DNA of 64,000 nucleotides. It comes from Acidovorax kalamii. Lineage in GTDB: Bacteria; Pseudomonadota; Gammaproteobacteria; Burkholderiales; Burkholderiaceae_C. Position 1 is the first letter of the stretch; the number at the start of each line of letters is the position of its first letter. The stretch is from assembly GCF_002245625.1 (NCBI RefSeq), contig NZ_NOIG01000008.1:434001-498000 (forward strand), read 5' to 3'. The notes beneath the pieces were generated by a model. That model was not told the DNA's origin, made no database searches, and worked only from the letters and a program-made list of their open reading frames with translations. The position numbers and the translations under genes are program-made. Shown piece after piece: positions 1 to 8,220 of this stretch.

Positions 1-1445
1 CCATTGTTGGCGGCGCGCACGCTGTCATACCAGGCGGTGGTGTCGTCGCTGGAGAAGATCGGGTCGCTGGTGCCGTGGTAGACCATCATCTTGGCGCCCC
101 GGTTCTTCATGGCCGACAGGTTGCTGGGGTTGGGCGGTGTCATGAACGACATGGCGCTTTCGGTGTACACGGCGCTGGTGGCGTTCACACGGGCCAGCAT
201 GGTGTCCACGTTGCCGGTCAGGGCGAACACGGGGCCGTTGAAGGTGGCGGGGTCCTCGGGGGGCACCGACCAGATCAGGCCCACGCCGCCCGAGTCCAGC
301 ACCAGCGGTGCCGTGAACTCCCAGAAGCCATAGCCTGCGCCTGCCAGCCCTGCGTCGTAGGGGAAGCTGGTGTAGATCTTGTTGCCCGCGCTGGTGGTGG
401 GGCCGCTGAAGATCTTGGCAATCCCTGCCTTCTGGTCGGCAGACAGGCAGGTGCCGTCGCGGCCGCCGCTGCAGGTGGGCACGTCGCGTTGCAGGTTGAA
501 AGCGGCCTGGCAGGCGCCGGTGTCCTGCACCAGCCCGTCGGTGCTGCCATCCAGCGCATCGCACTTGGCCAGCACGGCGTTGGAGACCAGCGCGCGCTCG
601 GCCGTGGTGAAGCCGGTGGACAGGTCGCCAGGCGTGCTGGCCAGCGACGCATAGATCTTGCCGCTGGCAATGTTGGCGATGGCCGCCTTGGGCAGGTTGA
701 AGCCGGGGTTGCCCACCAGGTAGCCGTCGTACTGGTCGGCAAACCGCGACGCGGCCACCATGGTGTGGCGCCCGCCGTTGGAGCAGCCGCCAAAGTACGA
801 ACGGTCGGGGCCCTTGCCATAGGCGGTCTGGATGGCGCTCTTGGCCATGGGGGTGAGTTTGGCCACGGCCTGGTAGCCGTAGTCCAGCCGTGCCTGCGGG
901 TCGATGCCGAAGTTGGGGCCCATGGCGGCTTCGTGGCCCGCGTCGGAGCTGATGACGGCAAAGCCCATGTTCAAGGCGTTGTTCAAACCCGCCCCGCCGT
1001 TGACGGCGCCAGTGGCTGCAACGATGTTGCCGTCGATGCCCCCGTTGCCCTGGTAGAAGAAGCGGCCGTTCCAGGTGTTGGGCAGGCGCATTTCAAAACC
1101 GATTGCGTAGCTCTTGCCGTCCACCGAGCTCACACGCTGGTGCATCTTGCCGGTGATCTGGCAGTGCGCGCGCACTGCCGTGCCTGCGACGGTCAGCGTG
1201 CCTTCTGCAATCGGGTTGGCGGCGGTGATGGTGGTGTTGGGGAAGTTGATGCGCGTCGCCAGCTCACTGCACGACTGCAAGGAACCCGGTGTGGCGGCTG
1301 CCAGCTGGGGCAATCCGGGTTCGGACGATCCGCCGCAGGCGACAAGCAGTGCGGCGGGCAACGCTGCCATGGCCGCTAGGGTCGCCCGAGAGGCTCGGGA
1401 CTGGGGGTGTGCACGCATTCCTGACTTTTTTCTTCTGAAGTTCAT
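1..1445 (-). CDS. Tannase/feruloyl esterase family lipoprotein, 3' end cut by window edge
   Basis: Esterase of the tannase/feruloyl esterase family (alpha/beta hydrolase), which splits esters of phenolic acids such as ferulate or gallate. The frame stays open to the left edge, so 481 residues are seen and the C-terminus is missing. A basic start is followed by a hydrophobic stretch ending LLVACGG, with Cys37 in a lipobox-like setting, so it is probably exported and lipidated. GCSNGGR with Ser222 is the family nucleophile signature; MVYHGTSDP close to the edge probably carries the catalytic His. The ATG at 1445 has GGAGA at good distance. It is the last visible gene of the leftward hydroxycinnamate arm and would supply free acids to the CoA ligase at 5355-7223. 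Confidence 0.88.
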   Translation of the reverse strand, partial: MNFRRKKSGMRAHPQSRASRATLAAMAALPAALLVACGGSSEPGLPQLAAATPGSLQSCSELATRINFPNTTITAANPIAEGTLTVAGTAVRAHCQITGKMHQRVSSVDGKSYAIGFEMRLPNTWNGRFFYQGNGGIDGNIVAATGAVNGGAGLNNALNMGFAVISSDAGHEAAMGPNFGIDPQARLDYGYQAVAKLTPMAKSAIQTAYGKGPDRSYFGGCSNGGRHTMVAASRFADQYDGYLVGNPGFNLPKAAIANIASGKIYASLASTPGDLSTGFTTAERALVSNAVLAKCDALDGSTDGLVQDTGACQAAFNLQRDVPTCSGGRDGTCLSADQKAGIAKIFSGPTTSAGNKIYTSFPYDAGLAGAGYGFWEFTAPLVLDSGGVGLIWSVPPEDPATFNGPVFALTGNVDTMLARVNATSAVYTESAMSFMTPPNPSNLSAMKNRGAKMMVYHGTSDPIFSSDDTTAWYDSVRAANN

Positions 1446-1534
1446 GCTGTTGTCTCCGGTTTTTCGAGGCGCAAGGAATCCCGCAGCGCGGCCTCAACAC
1501 GCTGTGGGAGGGAGATCGTTCAGATGGGTGTTGC

Positions 1535-1600
1535 TACTATTTCTGTAGCTATAGGTGCTTGTCCATCAGGCGGTAGCGGCCATTTTTGGCTTGATTTCCA
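1535..1600 (+). repeat. Family A dispersed repeat, copy 1
   Basis: Matches the window-wide pattern TAGCTATA..GTGCTTG, then GGCGGTAGCGGCC, then ATTTTTGGCTTG. Its right half overlaps the 3' end of the acyl-CoA dehydrogenase gene and encodes that protein's last residues (KPKMAATA) and stop codon. GCCATTTTTGGC can form a small hairpin. Confidence 0.8.
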
Positions 1601-3296
1601 GTGCCTGTGCAATGCGCTGGCGCAGCATGGCCGCGCGCATCTCGAACTCGGGCAGCACCCACTGGGCCAGTGCCTGGGCCGGGGTGCTCCAGCGTTCGGG
1701 AGCTTGGGTCGGCTCGCTCCCTCGCTCGCCTTGGGCCACGGCGCTGATCTCGCCCCAGGCCCAGTCCAGCAGCACCAGCGCCACGGCGCGCAGGTAGTCG
1801 TCGGCCACCCAGTAGGGCAGTTCGGGGTCGGTCTGCGCGGCAATCGCCAGGGTCTGTGTGATCTCGACCAGCGCATGGCGGCGTGCGCTGGCAGCAGGGC
1901 TGGGCGCTGCGCCGGGCAGCGTGGCCAGCAGCGCGGCCAGGCCCTGGCCGCCATCGGCCAGCACCTTGCGCACCAGCAGGTCAATCGCCTGGATCTCGTT
2001 GGTGCCTTCGTAGATCATGGCCACGCGCGCGTCGCGCACGATCTGCTCGATGCCCCATTCGCTCACGTAGCCATGGCCGCCAAACACCTGCAGGCAGGCA
2101 CTGGCGCCGTGGAAGCCCTGGTCGGTGAGCGCTGCCTTGAGCACGGGCGTGACCAGCGCACACCAGCGCTGGGCGGCGGCGCGCGCAGCGGCGTCGGTGC
2201 TGTGCTTGGCCACATCGAGTTGCAGGGCCGTGTGGTAGGCCAGCACGCGGCCGCCGTCGATCCAGGCGCGCTGGGTGTGCAGCGTGCGGCGGATGGCGGG
2301 ATGGTCCTGGATGAGGCTGGTGTCCTTGGCGCCGGGGGCGCGCATCTGGCGGCGCTCCGCGGCGTAGGCGCTGGCCTTTTGCCATGCGGCCTCCAGCAGG
2401 CCGATGCCTTGCAGGCCCACATGCAGGCGGGCGGCGTTCATCATCACGAACATGGCGGCGAGGCCCTTGTTGGGCTCGCCCACCAGCCAGCCGGTGGCGT
2501 CGTCAAACCGCATCACGCAGGTGGGGCTGCCGTGCAGGCCCATCTTTTCTTCGATGCGTTCGCAAACGACCGCATTGCGGCCGCCGTCCTGAAGCACCTT
2601 GGGCACCAGGAACAGCGACAGCCCCTTGGGGCCCGCAGGTGCATCGGGCAAACGCGCCAGCACCAGGTGCACGATGTTGTCCGTCAGGTCGTGCTCGCCG
2701 CCCGAGATAAAAATCTTGCTGCCGTTCACCCGCGCGCTGCCGTCGGGCTGCGGCACACCGCGTGTGCGCACCAGGCCCAGGTCGCTACCCGCGTGGGCTT
2801 CGGTCAGGCACATGGTGGCCAGCCATTCGCCGGTGGCCACCTTCTCCAGGTACTGCGCCTTCAGGGCATCGCTGGCGTGGTGCTTGATGCATTCGTACGC
2901 GCCATGCAGCAGGCCGGGCGCCATGGTCCAGCCATGGTTGGCACCGGCCAGCCATTCAAACAGCACACATTCGAGCACCGCAGGCAGGCCCTGGCCGCCG
3001 TCCTCGGGCGCGCAGGCCAGCGCGGGCCAGCCGCCTTGCCAGAAGGCCTGGTAGGCGTCGCGAAAGCCGGGTGGCGTGTGCACCTGGCCTGCGTCAAACC
3101 GGCAACCCACCTCGTCGCCCGTGCGCTGCAGCGGCGCCACGGCGCTGTCCACAAACTTGGCGGCTTCCTCCAGCACCTGCGCAGCCAGCTCGCCATCGGT
3201 GTCCCCGAACGGCGCCAGCGCCTGCCACTGCGCGGGGGCCTGCAGCACCTCGGTCAGCAGGAACTGGATGTCGGTGAGGGCCTGGCGTGCTTGCAT
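1566..3296 (-). CDS. Acyl-CoA dehydrogenase, long form with extra C-terminal domain
   Basis: FAD-dependent acyl-CoA dehydrogenase of 576 residues, in the size range of the roughly 600-residue subgroup with additional N- and C-terminal domains. It introduces an alpha-beta double bond into acyl-CoA. MCLTEAHAGSDLG is the flavin/substrate-binding motif of the middle domain, and MIYEGTNEIQA is the conserved motif of the C-terminal helical domain. In this cluster it may unsaturate dihydro-hydroxycinnamoyl-CoA (phenylpropanoyl-CoA) so that it enters the same beta-oxidation route; that substrate is inferred. It is tandem with the Bug gene upstream and the esterase downstream. Its last residues are encoded by a family A repeat, so the natural C-terminus may have been altered. 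Confidence 0.92.
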   Translation of the reverse strand: MQARQALTDIQFLLTEVLQAPAQWQALAPFGDTDGELAAQVLEEAAKFVDSAVAPLQRTGDEVGCRFDAGQVHTPPGFRDAYQAFWQGGWPALACAPEDGGQGLPAVLECVLFEWLAGANHGWTMAPGLLHGAYECIKHHASDALKAQYLEKVATGEWLATMCLTEAHAGSDLGLVRTRGVPQPDGSARVNGSKIFISGGEHDLTDNIVHLVLARLPDAPAGPKGLSLFLVPKVLQDGGRNAVVCERIEEKMGLHGSPTCVMRFDDATGWLVGEPNKGLAAMFVMMNAARLHVGLQGIGLLEAAWQKASAYAAERRQMRAPGAKDTSLIQDHPAIRRTLHTQRAWIDGGRVLAYHTALQLDVAKHSTDAAARAAAQRWCALVTPVLKAALTDQGFHGASACLQVFGGHGYVSEWGIEQIVRDARVAMIYEGTNEIQAIDLLVRKVLADGGQGLAALLATLPGAAPSPAASARRHALVEITQTLAIAAQTDPELPYWVADDYLRAVALVLLDWAWGEISAVAQGERGSEPTQAPERWSTPAQALAQWVLPEFEMRAAMLRQRIAQALEIKPKMAATA

Positions 3297-3303
3297 GGTT
3301 TGC

Positions 3304-3370
3304 TCTTGATTTGATAGCTATCGGTGCTTGATGGACGCGCGGTAACGGTTTTTTTCTTTCAAATTTCGCC
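3304..3370 (+). repeat. Family A dispersed repeat, copy 2
   Basis: Contains GATAGCTATCGGTGCTTG, then GCGCGGTAACGG and a T-rich right end, as in the other family A copies. It lies between the 3' end of the Bug gene and the start of the acyl-CoA dehydrogenase gene. Confidence 0.78.
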
Positions 3371-3402
3371 GGAAGAAACCGGGTGGCCGTGTGCGCCCTG
3401 GT

Positions 3403-3425
3403 TTCGACAGGCTCAGCCCGAACGG
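3403..3425. repeat. REP-like palindromic unit
   Basis: TTCGACAGGCTCAGCCCGAA forms an imperfect hairpin (TTCG..GGCT / GCC..CGAA). Sequences of this form are common as REP units in beta-proteobacterial and xanthomonad intergenic regions, from general knowledge. Only one copy was noticed in the window. Confidence 0.6.
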
Positions 3426-3472
3426 GTGGGGCGAGGGTTGCGCCCGCTGTGCGTCGATACCGGCGCGCTGGC

Positions 3473-3522
3473 GGCGTCCCCCCCCAGGGGGGAAGGCGCG
3501 CCAGCGCCTCAGGGGGGAGCTT
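3473..3522 (-). repeat. Family B gene-end repeat, copy 1
   Basis: Read on the minus strand: CTCCCCCCTGAGGCGCTGG, then GCGCCTTCCCCCC and GGGGGGGGACG. The same CCCCCCTGAG and GCGCCTTCCCCC core recurs at 39421-39500 and 55791-55932. It touches the stop codon of the Bug gene. The C-run and G-run can pair. Confidence 0.75.
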
Positions 3523-4510
3523 AGGAATCTGCAGTAAAGCCAATCTTCTTGATCAGCGGGCCCCAGGTGTCGTACTCGGCCTTCTGCCAGCGGGCTTGCT
3601 CTTCGGGCGTCGAGCCGTGGGGCATCAGGCCCACGATGGCCAGGCTGTCGATGACCGACTTTTCCTTCAGCGCAGCGTTGATGGCAGCGTTGGCAGCGGC
3701 AATCACGGGCTTGGGCGTGGCGGCCGGGGCGTAGAAGCCAAACCATTCTTCGGTGGTCAGCTCGGGGAAGCCCTGCTCGGCAAACGTGGGCACGTCGGGC
3801 ACATACTGCGAGCGCTTGGGGCCCGAGGTGGCCAGGATGCGCAGCTTGCCCGCCTTGTAGTTGGCGATGAAGTCACCGTGCGGCGTGACCATGGCAGCCA
3901 CCTGGCCGCCCACCACGTCCGTCACGCCAGGGATGGAGCCTCGGTAGGGCACATGGCGCAGGTCCACACCGCTGTTGATGCCCAAGAGCGCGCCCAGGAA
4001 GTGGGGCGTGGAGCCCGCACCGGGCGAGCCGTAGCTCGCGTCCTTGGGGTTGGCCTTGGCCCAGGCCAGAAAGTCCTTCACGTTCTTCACGCTGGCGGGC
4101 ACCATGGGGCCCACGGCCAGGCCGTGGTGCATCACGGCGGCAATCGACACGGGCGCGAAGTCCTTGTCGGTGTAGTTCATCTTGCTGTAGATGTGCGGGT
4201 AGTTGGCAATGGCCGAGACCTGCGCCAGCGCCAGCACCGAGCCGTCGGCGGGCGCGGCCTTCAGCGTCTCCAGCGCAATGCGGCCGCCCGCGCCGGGCTT
4301 GTTTTCCACCACACCCGCGTTCTTGCTGAAGGCGCTGCCGCCCCATTTTTCTGCCACGCGGCGGGCCACGGTGTCGCCCGAGCTGCCAGCGGGGAAGCCG
4401 AAGTACACCTTCACTTGCTCCACCTGGGCGTGGGCAGCAAAGGGATGCAGGGCGCCCAGCGCGGCGCTGGCGCCAAAGGCCTGGACGAGTTGTCGGCGGG
4501 TGATGGTCAT
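3521..4510 (-). CDS. Bug/TctC-family periplasmic substrate-binding protein
   Basis: Extracytoplasmic solute receptor of the Bug family, the periplasmic partner of tripartite tricarboxylate-type transporters, which bind carboxylates. It has 329 residues, the usual length. The N-terminus carries a twin-arginine-like export signal (TRRQLVQAF, cleavage probably after HPFAAHA). Family features include YFGFPAGSSGDTVAR at the start of the mature protein and ENKPGAGGRIA. The ATG at 4510 has GGAGACA upstream. It sits between the dehydrogenase genes of the hydroxycinnamate arm, so the ligand is plausibly an aromatic acid released by the esterase. No membrane subunits (TctA/TctB) are in the window, so transport must use a partner encoded elsewhere. 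Confidence 0.92.
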   Translation of the reverse strand: MTITRRQLVQAFGASAALGALHPFAAHAQVEQVKVYFGFPAGSSGDTVARRVAEKWGGSAFSKNAGVVENKPGAGGRIALETLKAAPADGSVLALAQVSAIANYPHIYSKMNYTDKDFAPVSIAAVMHHGLAVGPMVPASVKNVKDFLAWAKANPKDASYGSPGAGSTPHFLGALLGINSGVDLRHVPYRGSIPGVTDVVGGQVAAMVTPHGDFIANYKAGKLRILATSGPKRSQYVPDVPTFAEQGFPELTTEEWFGFYAPAATPKPVIAAANAAINAALKEKSVIDSLAIVGLMPHGSTPEEQARWQKAEYDTWGPLIKKIGFTADS

Positions 4511-4566
4511 GGTGTTGTCTCCTGTGTGTCGTTGAAAGCTCTGGGGGCGGTGAAAAGAAAAATGGA

Positions 4567-5331
4567 TCAGCGTGGCGCCATGCGCAGGGCGCCGTCGAGG
4601 CGGATGACTTCGCCGTTGAGATGGCCGTTGGTCACGATGTGGCAGGCCAGCTCGGCAAACTCCTCGGGCTTGCCCAGGCGCGGCGGGAAGGGGATGCTGG
4701 CCGCCAGCGACTGCTGCACGGCCTCGGGCAGTTCCTTCATCAGCGGCGTGGCAAACAGGCCGGGCGCCACGGTGCACACGCGGATCGCGTGCTGTGCCAG
4801 GTCGCGCGCCATGGGCAGCGTCATGCCGGCCAGGCCCGCCTTCGATGCGCTGTAGGCCTGCTGGCCCACCTGGCCGTCAAAGGCCGCGACGGAGGCGGTG
4901 AACATCATCACGCCGCGTTCGCCGTTGTCCAGCACGTTGAGCTTGCTGCAGGCGGCGGCAAACAGGCGGCTCACGTTGTAGGTGCCGATCAGGTTGATGT
5001 TGACCACGCGCACAAAGTCTTCCAGCGGCGCGGCGCTGCCGTCGCGCTGCACCACGCGCTTGGCGCTGCCGATGCCTGCCACGTTCATCAGGATGCGCGC
5101 GGGACCGTGGGCGGCGGCGGCCTTGTCGATGGCGGCCTGCACGCTGGCGGCGTCGGTGATGTCGCAGGGGCAGGCCACGCCGCCGATTTCGCTGGCCACT
5201 TTCTCGGCCAGTTCGGCATTGCGGTCCAGCACCGCGACCTTGGCGCCCTGGGCGGCCAGTGCGCGTGCGGTGGCTTCACCGAGGCCCGATGCGCCGCCGG
5301 TCACGAGGGCGGCTTGTCCTTGAATCTGCAT
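4567..5331 (-). CDS. SDR family 3-hydroxyacyl-CoA dehydrogenase-like protein
   Basis: Short-chain dehydrogenase of 254 residues resembling the HSD10 / type II 3-hydroxyacyl-CoA dehydrogenase group. ALVTGGASGLGEAT near the start is the NAD(P) glycine motif, MNVAGIG is the NAG-like motif, and YSASKAG carries the catalytic Tyr and Lys. The ATG at 5331 is preferred over one nine codons upstream because AAGGA lies at good distance. The gap to the CoA ligase gene upstream is only 23 bp, so they are cotranscribed. In the pathway it would oxidise 3-hydroxy-3-arylpropanoyl-CoA to the 3-keto thioester that a thiolase cleaves. Confidence 0.88.
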   Translation of the reverse strand: MQIQGQAALVTGGASGLGEATARALAAQGAKVAVLDRNAELAEKVASEIGGVACPCDITDAASVQAAIDKAAAAHGPARILMNVAGIGSAKRVVQRDGSAAPLEDFVRVVNINLIGTYNVSRLFAAACSKLNVLDNGERGVMMFTASVAAFDGQVGQQAYSASKAGLAGMTLPMARDLAQHAIRVCTVAPGLFATPLMKELPEAVQQSLAASIPFPPRLGKPEEFAELACHIVTNGHLNGEVIRLDGALRMAPR

Positions 5332-5354
5332 GGTGGTGTCCTTGTTGCTTCGGT

Positions 5355-7223
5355 TCAATGTTGGGGAACGATGGTGAACGGCAGGCTGCCGTCGTGCAGC
5401 GCGTTCACCAGGTCGGCGCGGTGCTTGAGCACGGCGCGCTGGTTGATGGAGCCCTTGTCGGTGATCTCGCCCTTGTCCAGCGAAGGCGGCTCGGCCATCA
5501 GGTGGGCGCGGGCCACGCGCGTGGCGCTGCCGGTGGCCTGCGCGGCCAGCTGGTTGATCACTTTCTGGAAGTGCTGTTGCACGGGCGCGCTCTCCAGCAC
5601 CTGCTGCAGGCTGGCGCCGTCCGGCAGGCCCGCCAGTGCGCGGATGCTTTGCGTGGGGATCAGCAGCGCGCCCACCTCCTTGAGGTTGATGCCGGTGATG
5701 ACTGCGTCCTGCACATAGGGCGCGCAGGCGGCGATGACCTTGGCACGCATCGGGCCCACGCTCACAAAGGTGCCGGTGCTGAGCTTGAAGTCTTCGGCAA
5801 TGCGGCCGTCAAACTTCAGGCCCTTGTTCAGGTCGTTCTCGTCGATCCACTTCACGGCGTCGCCCGAGCAGTAGAAACCTTCTTCGTCGAACGCCTCGCG
5901 CGTGGCCTCGGCATTGCGCCAGTAGCCTTGGGTGATGTTGGGGCCGCGATAACGCACCTCGGTCTTGCCATCCACGGGCACCAGCTTCAGCTCCAGCCCC
6001 GGCGTGGGCACGCCGATGTCGCCCGCCTGCACGTTGGGGCTGTTCACGGCCACACAGAAGGGGCAGCCCTCGGTCATGCCCAGGCCGGTGTTCATCACGA
6101 TGCGCTCGCCCACTTCGCGCTCGGCGCTTTCAAACAGCGAGTCCCAGATGGGCTGAGAGAGTGCGGCGGCGGCAAAGAAGAACATCTGCACACGGCTGAG
6201 CAGGTTCTTGCGCAGCTGGTCGTCGGTCTTCATGGTGTGCGCGATCACCTCGAAACCCGTGGGCACGTTGAAGTACACCGTGGGCGCGATCTCGCGCAGG
6301 TTGCGGATGGTCTCGACCATGCCGGCGGGTGTGGGTTTGCCTTCGTCCAGGTACAGCGTGCCGCCGTTGTAGATGACGATGCCGAAGTTGTGGTTGCCGC
6401 CAAAGGTGTGGTTCCACGGCAGCCAGTCCACCAGCACCAGGTCCTGCTCCACCAGCACGGGCATGGACTGGTTCATCTGCTGCAGGTTGGCGGCCCACAT
6501 GCCGTGCGTGATGATCACCGCCTTGGGTGCCTTGGTGGAGCCCGAGGTGAACATGAACTTGGCGATGCTGTCGCCCGTGATGGCGGCGTGTGCGGCATCC
6601 ACGGCAGGCGTGGCCTCGGTGGCCAGCAGCGCGCTGAAGGGGGTGGTGCTGCGGCCCGGCAGCGTGCCCTGGCCCAGCACCACATGCACATCAGCGCCCA
6701 CGGTGGCGCTGATGGCGGCGGCATAGCGCTCGGCATTGCTCGCGAACACCAGGCCGGGCGTGAGGGTGTCGATGGCGTGGCGCAGCTTGTCGTAGTCCTT
6801 GCTCACGGTGGAGTAGGCCGACGACACCGTGCACTGCGGCACACCGGCCACCAAGCAGCCCAGCGATAGCAGGGCGTGGTCCAGGTCGTTTTCGCTCAGG
6901 ATGGCCACGGGGCGGTCGGCGCTGAGTTGGCGGTCCAGCAGCGCCTGGGCAATGCGGCGTGCGCTGTCCCATGCCTCGCGGTAGCTGATGTGGCGCCAGT
7001 CGCCCAGGCTGCCGTCGGCGTTTTTCACGCGCTGGGCCATCCACGTGCGGTCGGGCGTCGTCTGCGCCCAGTGCGCCAGGCGGTCGGTCAGGCGCACGGG
7101 GTGGGGCTGCAGGTCTTGGGTGGCGCGCACATAGACCACGCCGTTGTCGCCCTGGCGGGTGGTGACCTCGGTCACGCCAAAGCGCAGCGGCCGGTAGCGG
7201 GGGGAGGGGAGGTTTGCCGTCAT
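5355..7223 (-). CDS. fcs: Feruloyl-CoA synthetase family AMP-forming ligase
   Basis: ANL-superfamily acyl-CoA synthetase of 622 residues, the length typical of the long feruloyl-CoA synthetase group. It activates hydroxycinnamic acids with ATP and CoA. FTSGSTKAPKAVI is the AMP-binding P-loop, NTGLGMTEGCPF the adenine-binding region, and EVRYRGPNITQGYW with YCSGDAVKW the hinge-side motifs; the C-terminal lysine region is present. It sits between the crotonase and SDR genes in one leftward run. The substrate assignment (ferulate, coumarate or caffeate) rests on family resemblance and on the esterase in the same operon. Confidence 0.88.
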   Translation of the reverse strand: MTANLPSPRYRPLRFGVTEVTTRQGDNGVVYVRATQDLQPHPVRLTDRLAHWAQTTPDRTWMAQRVKNADGSLGDWRHISYREAWDSARRIAQALLDRQLSADRPVAILSENDLDHALLSLGCLVAGVPQCTVSSAYSTVSKDYDKLRHAIDTLTPGLVFASNAERYAAAISATVGADVHVVLGQGTLPGRSTTPFSALLATEATPAVDAAHAAITGDSIAKFMFTSGSTKAPKAVIITHGMWAANLQQMNQSMPVLVEQDLVLVDWLPWNHTFGGNHNFGIVIYNGGTLYLDEGKPTPAGMVETIRNLREIAPTVYFNVPTGFEVIAHTMKTDDQLRKNLLSRVQMFFFAAAALSQPIWDSLFESAEREVGERIVMNTGLGMTEGCPFCVAVNSPNVQAGDIGVPTPGLELKLVPVDGKTEVRYRGPNITQGYWRNAEATREAFDEEGFYCSGDAVKWIDENDLNKGLKFDGRIAEDFKLSTGTFVSVGPMRAKVIAACAPYVQDAVITGINLKEVGALLIPTQSIRALAGLPDGASLQQVLESAPVQQHFQKVINQLAAQATGSATRVARAHLMAEPPSLDKGEITDKGSINQRAVLKHRADLVNALHDGSLPFTIVPQH

Positions 7224-7272
7224 GGAGCTTGTCTCGGGGCTGGTGCTGGCGCGTGAACGGAAGGCGTTTGGC

Positions 7273-8061
7273 TCAGTCTTGTTTCTTGACCTTGGCGGCC
7301 TTGCCGTCCAGGAAGGCGCGCACGCGGGCCTTGGCCTCGGGCGCGCTCTGGGCGATGGCGGCCATCATGGCCTCGGCCATCAGGCCCTGGTCGGCGGGCT
7401 GCTCGGCAATGCGGGGCAGGGCGTGCATCAGCGCGTAGTTGGTCAGCGGCGCGTTCTGTGCGATGCGCTGGGCCAGCTCGAAGGCCTTGTCGAACGCCGT
7501 GCCGGTGGGCACGAGGTATTGCGCAAAGCCCACTTTTTCGCCGTCCACGGCGTTGTAGACGCGGCCGGTCATCATCATGTCGGTCATGCGCGCCGTGCCG
7601 ATCAGGCGCGGAATGCGCACCGCGCCGCCGCCGCCCACGAAGATGCCGCGCGAGCCTTCGGGCAGCGCATAGAAGGTGGTCTCGTCGGCCACGCGGATGT
7701 GGCAGGCGCTGGCCAGCTCCAGCCCGCCGCCCACCACTGCACCGTGCAGCGCAGCCACCACGGGCACAGGGCCGAACTGCACGCGGTCCAGCGCCGCATG
7801 CCACATGCGCGAGTGGTGCAGGCCCTGGCCTGCGTCGCGCTCTTTCAGCTCCGAGAGGTCCAGGCCCGAGCAGAAGTGCTCGCCCTCGCCGTCGATCACG
7901 GCGGCGCCCACGCTGGCGGGCAGGTTGTCCATCACGTCGCGCAGCGCCAGGATCAGTCCGTCGTTGAGCGCATTGCGCTTGGCGGGGCGGGTGAGCCGGA
8001 TGACCGCGATTTCCTCGCGTTCGCCACGGATTTCTAGGGAGATGTCGGAGGTCTTGGTCAT
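7273..8061 (-). CDS. Crotonase family enoyl-CoA hydratase
   Basis: Enoyl-CoA hydratase/isomerase fold protein of 262 residues. GEGEHFCSGLDLSEL and HGAVVGGGLELA form the oxyanion-hole and CoA region, and FYALPEGSRGIFVGGGG supplies the position of the second crotonase glutamate. It probably hydrates hydroxycinnamoyl-CoA. Because an SDR dehydrogenase and thiolases accompany it, hydration followed by beta-oxidation is more likely than the direct retro-aldol hydratase-lyase reaction to vanillin, but the sequence alone does not exclude the latter. It is the first gene of the leftward arm, and its promoter holds a 15-bp palindrome. Confidence 0.87.
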   Translation of the reverse strand: MTKTSDISLEIRGEREEIAVIRLTRPAKRNALNDGLILALRDVMDNLPASVGAAVIDGEGEHFCSGLDLSELKERDAGQGLHHSRMWHAALDRVQFGPVPVVAALHGAVVGGGLELASACHIRVADETTFYALPEGSRGIFVGGGGAVRIPRLIGTARMTDMMMTGRVYNAVDGEKVGFAQYLVPTGTAFDKAFELAQRIAQNAPLTNYALMHALPRIAEQPADQGLMAEAMMAAIAQSAPEAKARVRAFLDGKAAKVKKQD

Positions 8062-8084
8062 GGTGGTGTGAGTGAGTTGGAGAA

Positions 8085-8113
8085 ATTATGGTTATCAAAA
8101 ATAACTAAAACAA
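8085..8113 (-). promoter_or_regulatory. Sigma-70 promoter of the leftward catabolic arm
   Basis: On the minus strand TTGTTT (8108-8113) and CATAAT (8085-8090) are separated by exactly 17 bp. The spacer is almost wholly filled by the palindrome at 8091-8105, a layout expected for direct repression. The crotonase ATG follows about 24 bp further on. Confidence 0.65.
8091..8105. promoter_or_regulatory. Palindromic operator 1, MarR-type
   Basis: GTTATCAAAAATAAC is a perfect 5-5-5 inverted repeat (GTTAT/ATAAC) lying between the -35 and -10 elements of the leftward promoter. The same palindrome occurs once more in this gap, at 8171-8185. The AT-rich 15-bp dyad suits a MarR dimer; the MarR gene at 12398-12904 is the natural candidate. 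Confidence 0.72.
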
Positions 8114-8132
8114 GGCCATCCCGCCGGTCTTT

Positions 8133-8151
8133 GCTAGGGGGTTTCCCTAGC
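8133..8151. promoter_or_regulatory. Perfect 7-bp inverted repeat between the divergent promoters
   Basis: GCTAGGG, a 5-nt loop, then CCCTAGC followed by TTTT. It sits midway between the two palindromic operators. It could be a third regulator site or a hairpin that blocks antisense leakage; the sequence does not decide. Confidence 0.45.
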
Positions 8152-8160
8152 TTTTCGGGA

Positions 8161-8191
8161 TTGTCATTTGGTTATGATAAATAACTAAAAT
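8161..8191 (+). promoter_or_regulatory. Promoter of the rightward catabolic arm
   Basis: TTGTCA (8161-8166) and TAAAAT (8186-8191) are 19 bp apart, with the palindrome 8171-8185 between them. The spacing is long, so the -35 is uncertain, but TAAAAT directly after the operator is a good -10. The thiolase ATG lies about 30 bp downstream. Confidence 0.5.
8171..8185. promoter_or_regulatory. Palindromic operator 2, MarR-type
   Basis: GTTATGATAAATAAC has the same GTTAT/ATAAC arms and 5-bp spacer as the site at 8091-8105, 80 bp away centre to centre. Flanking bases also match (G before, TAAAA after), so the two form a direct repeat of about 20 bp. Confidence 0.72.
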
Positions 8192-8220
8192 TGCCGCTCA
8201 ACCGCTGCCAAGGATCTGCC

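Noticed and set aside
1524..3314. Long open frame on the plus strand opposite the acyl-CoA dehydrogenase
   Set aside because: It mirrors the codon structure of the real gene, is rich in His, Gly and Ala, has no motif and no ribosome site. It is a shadow of high-GC coding sequence.
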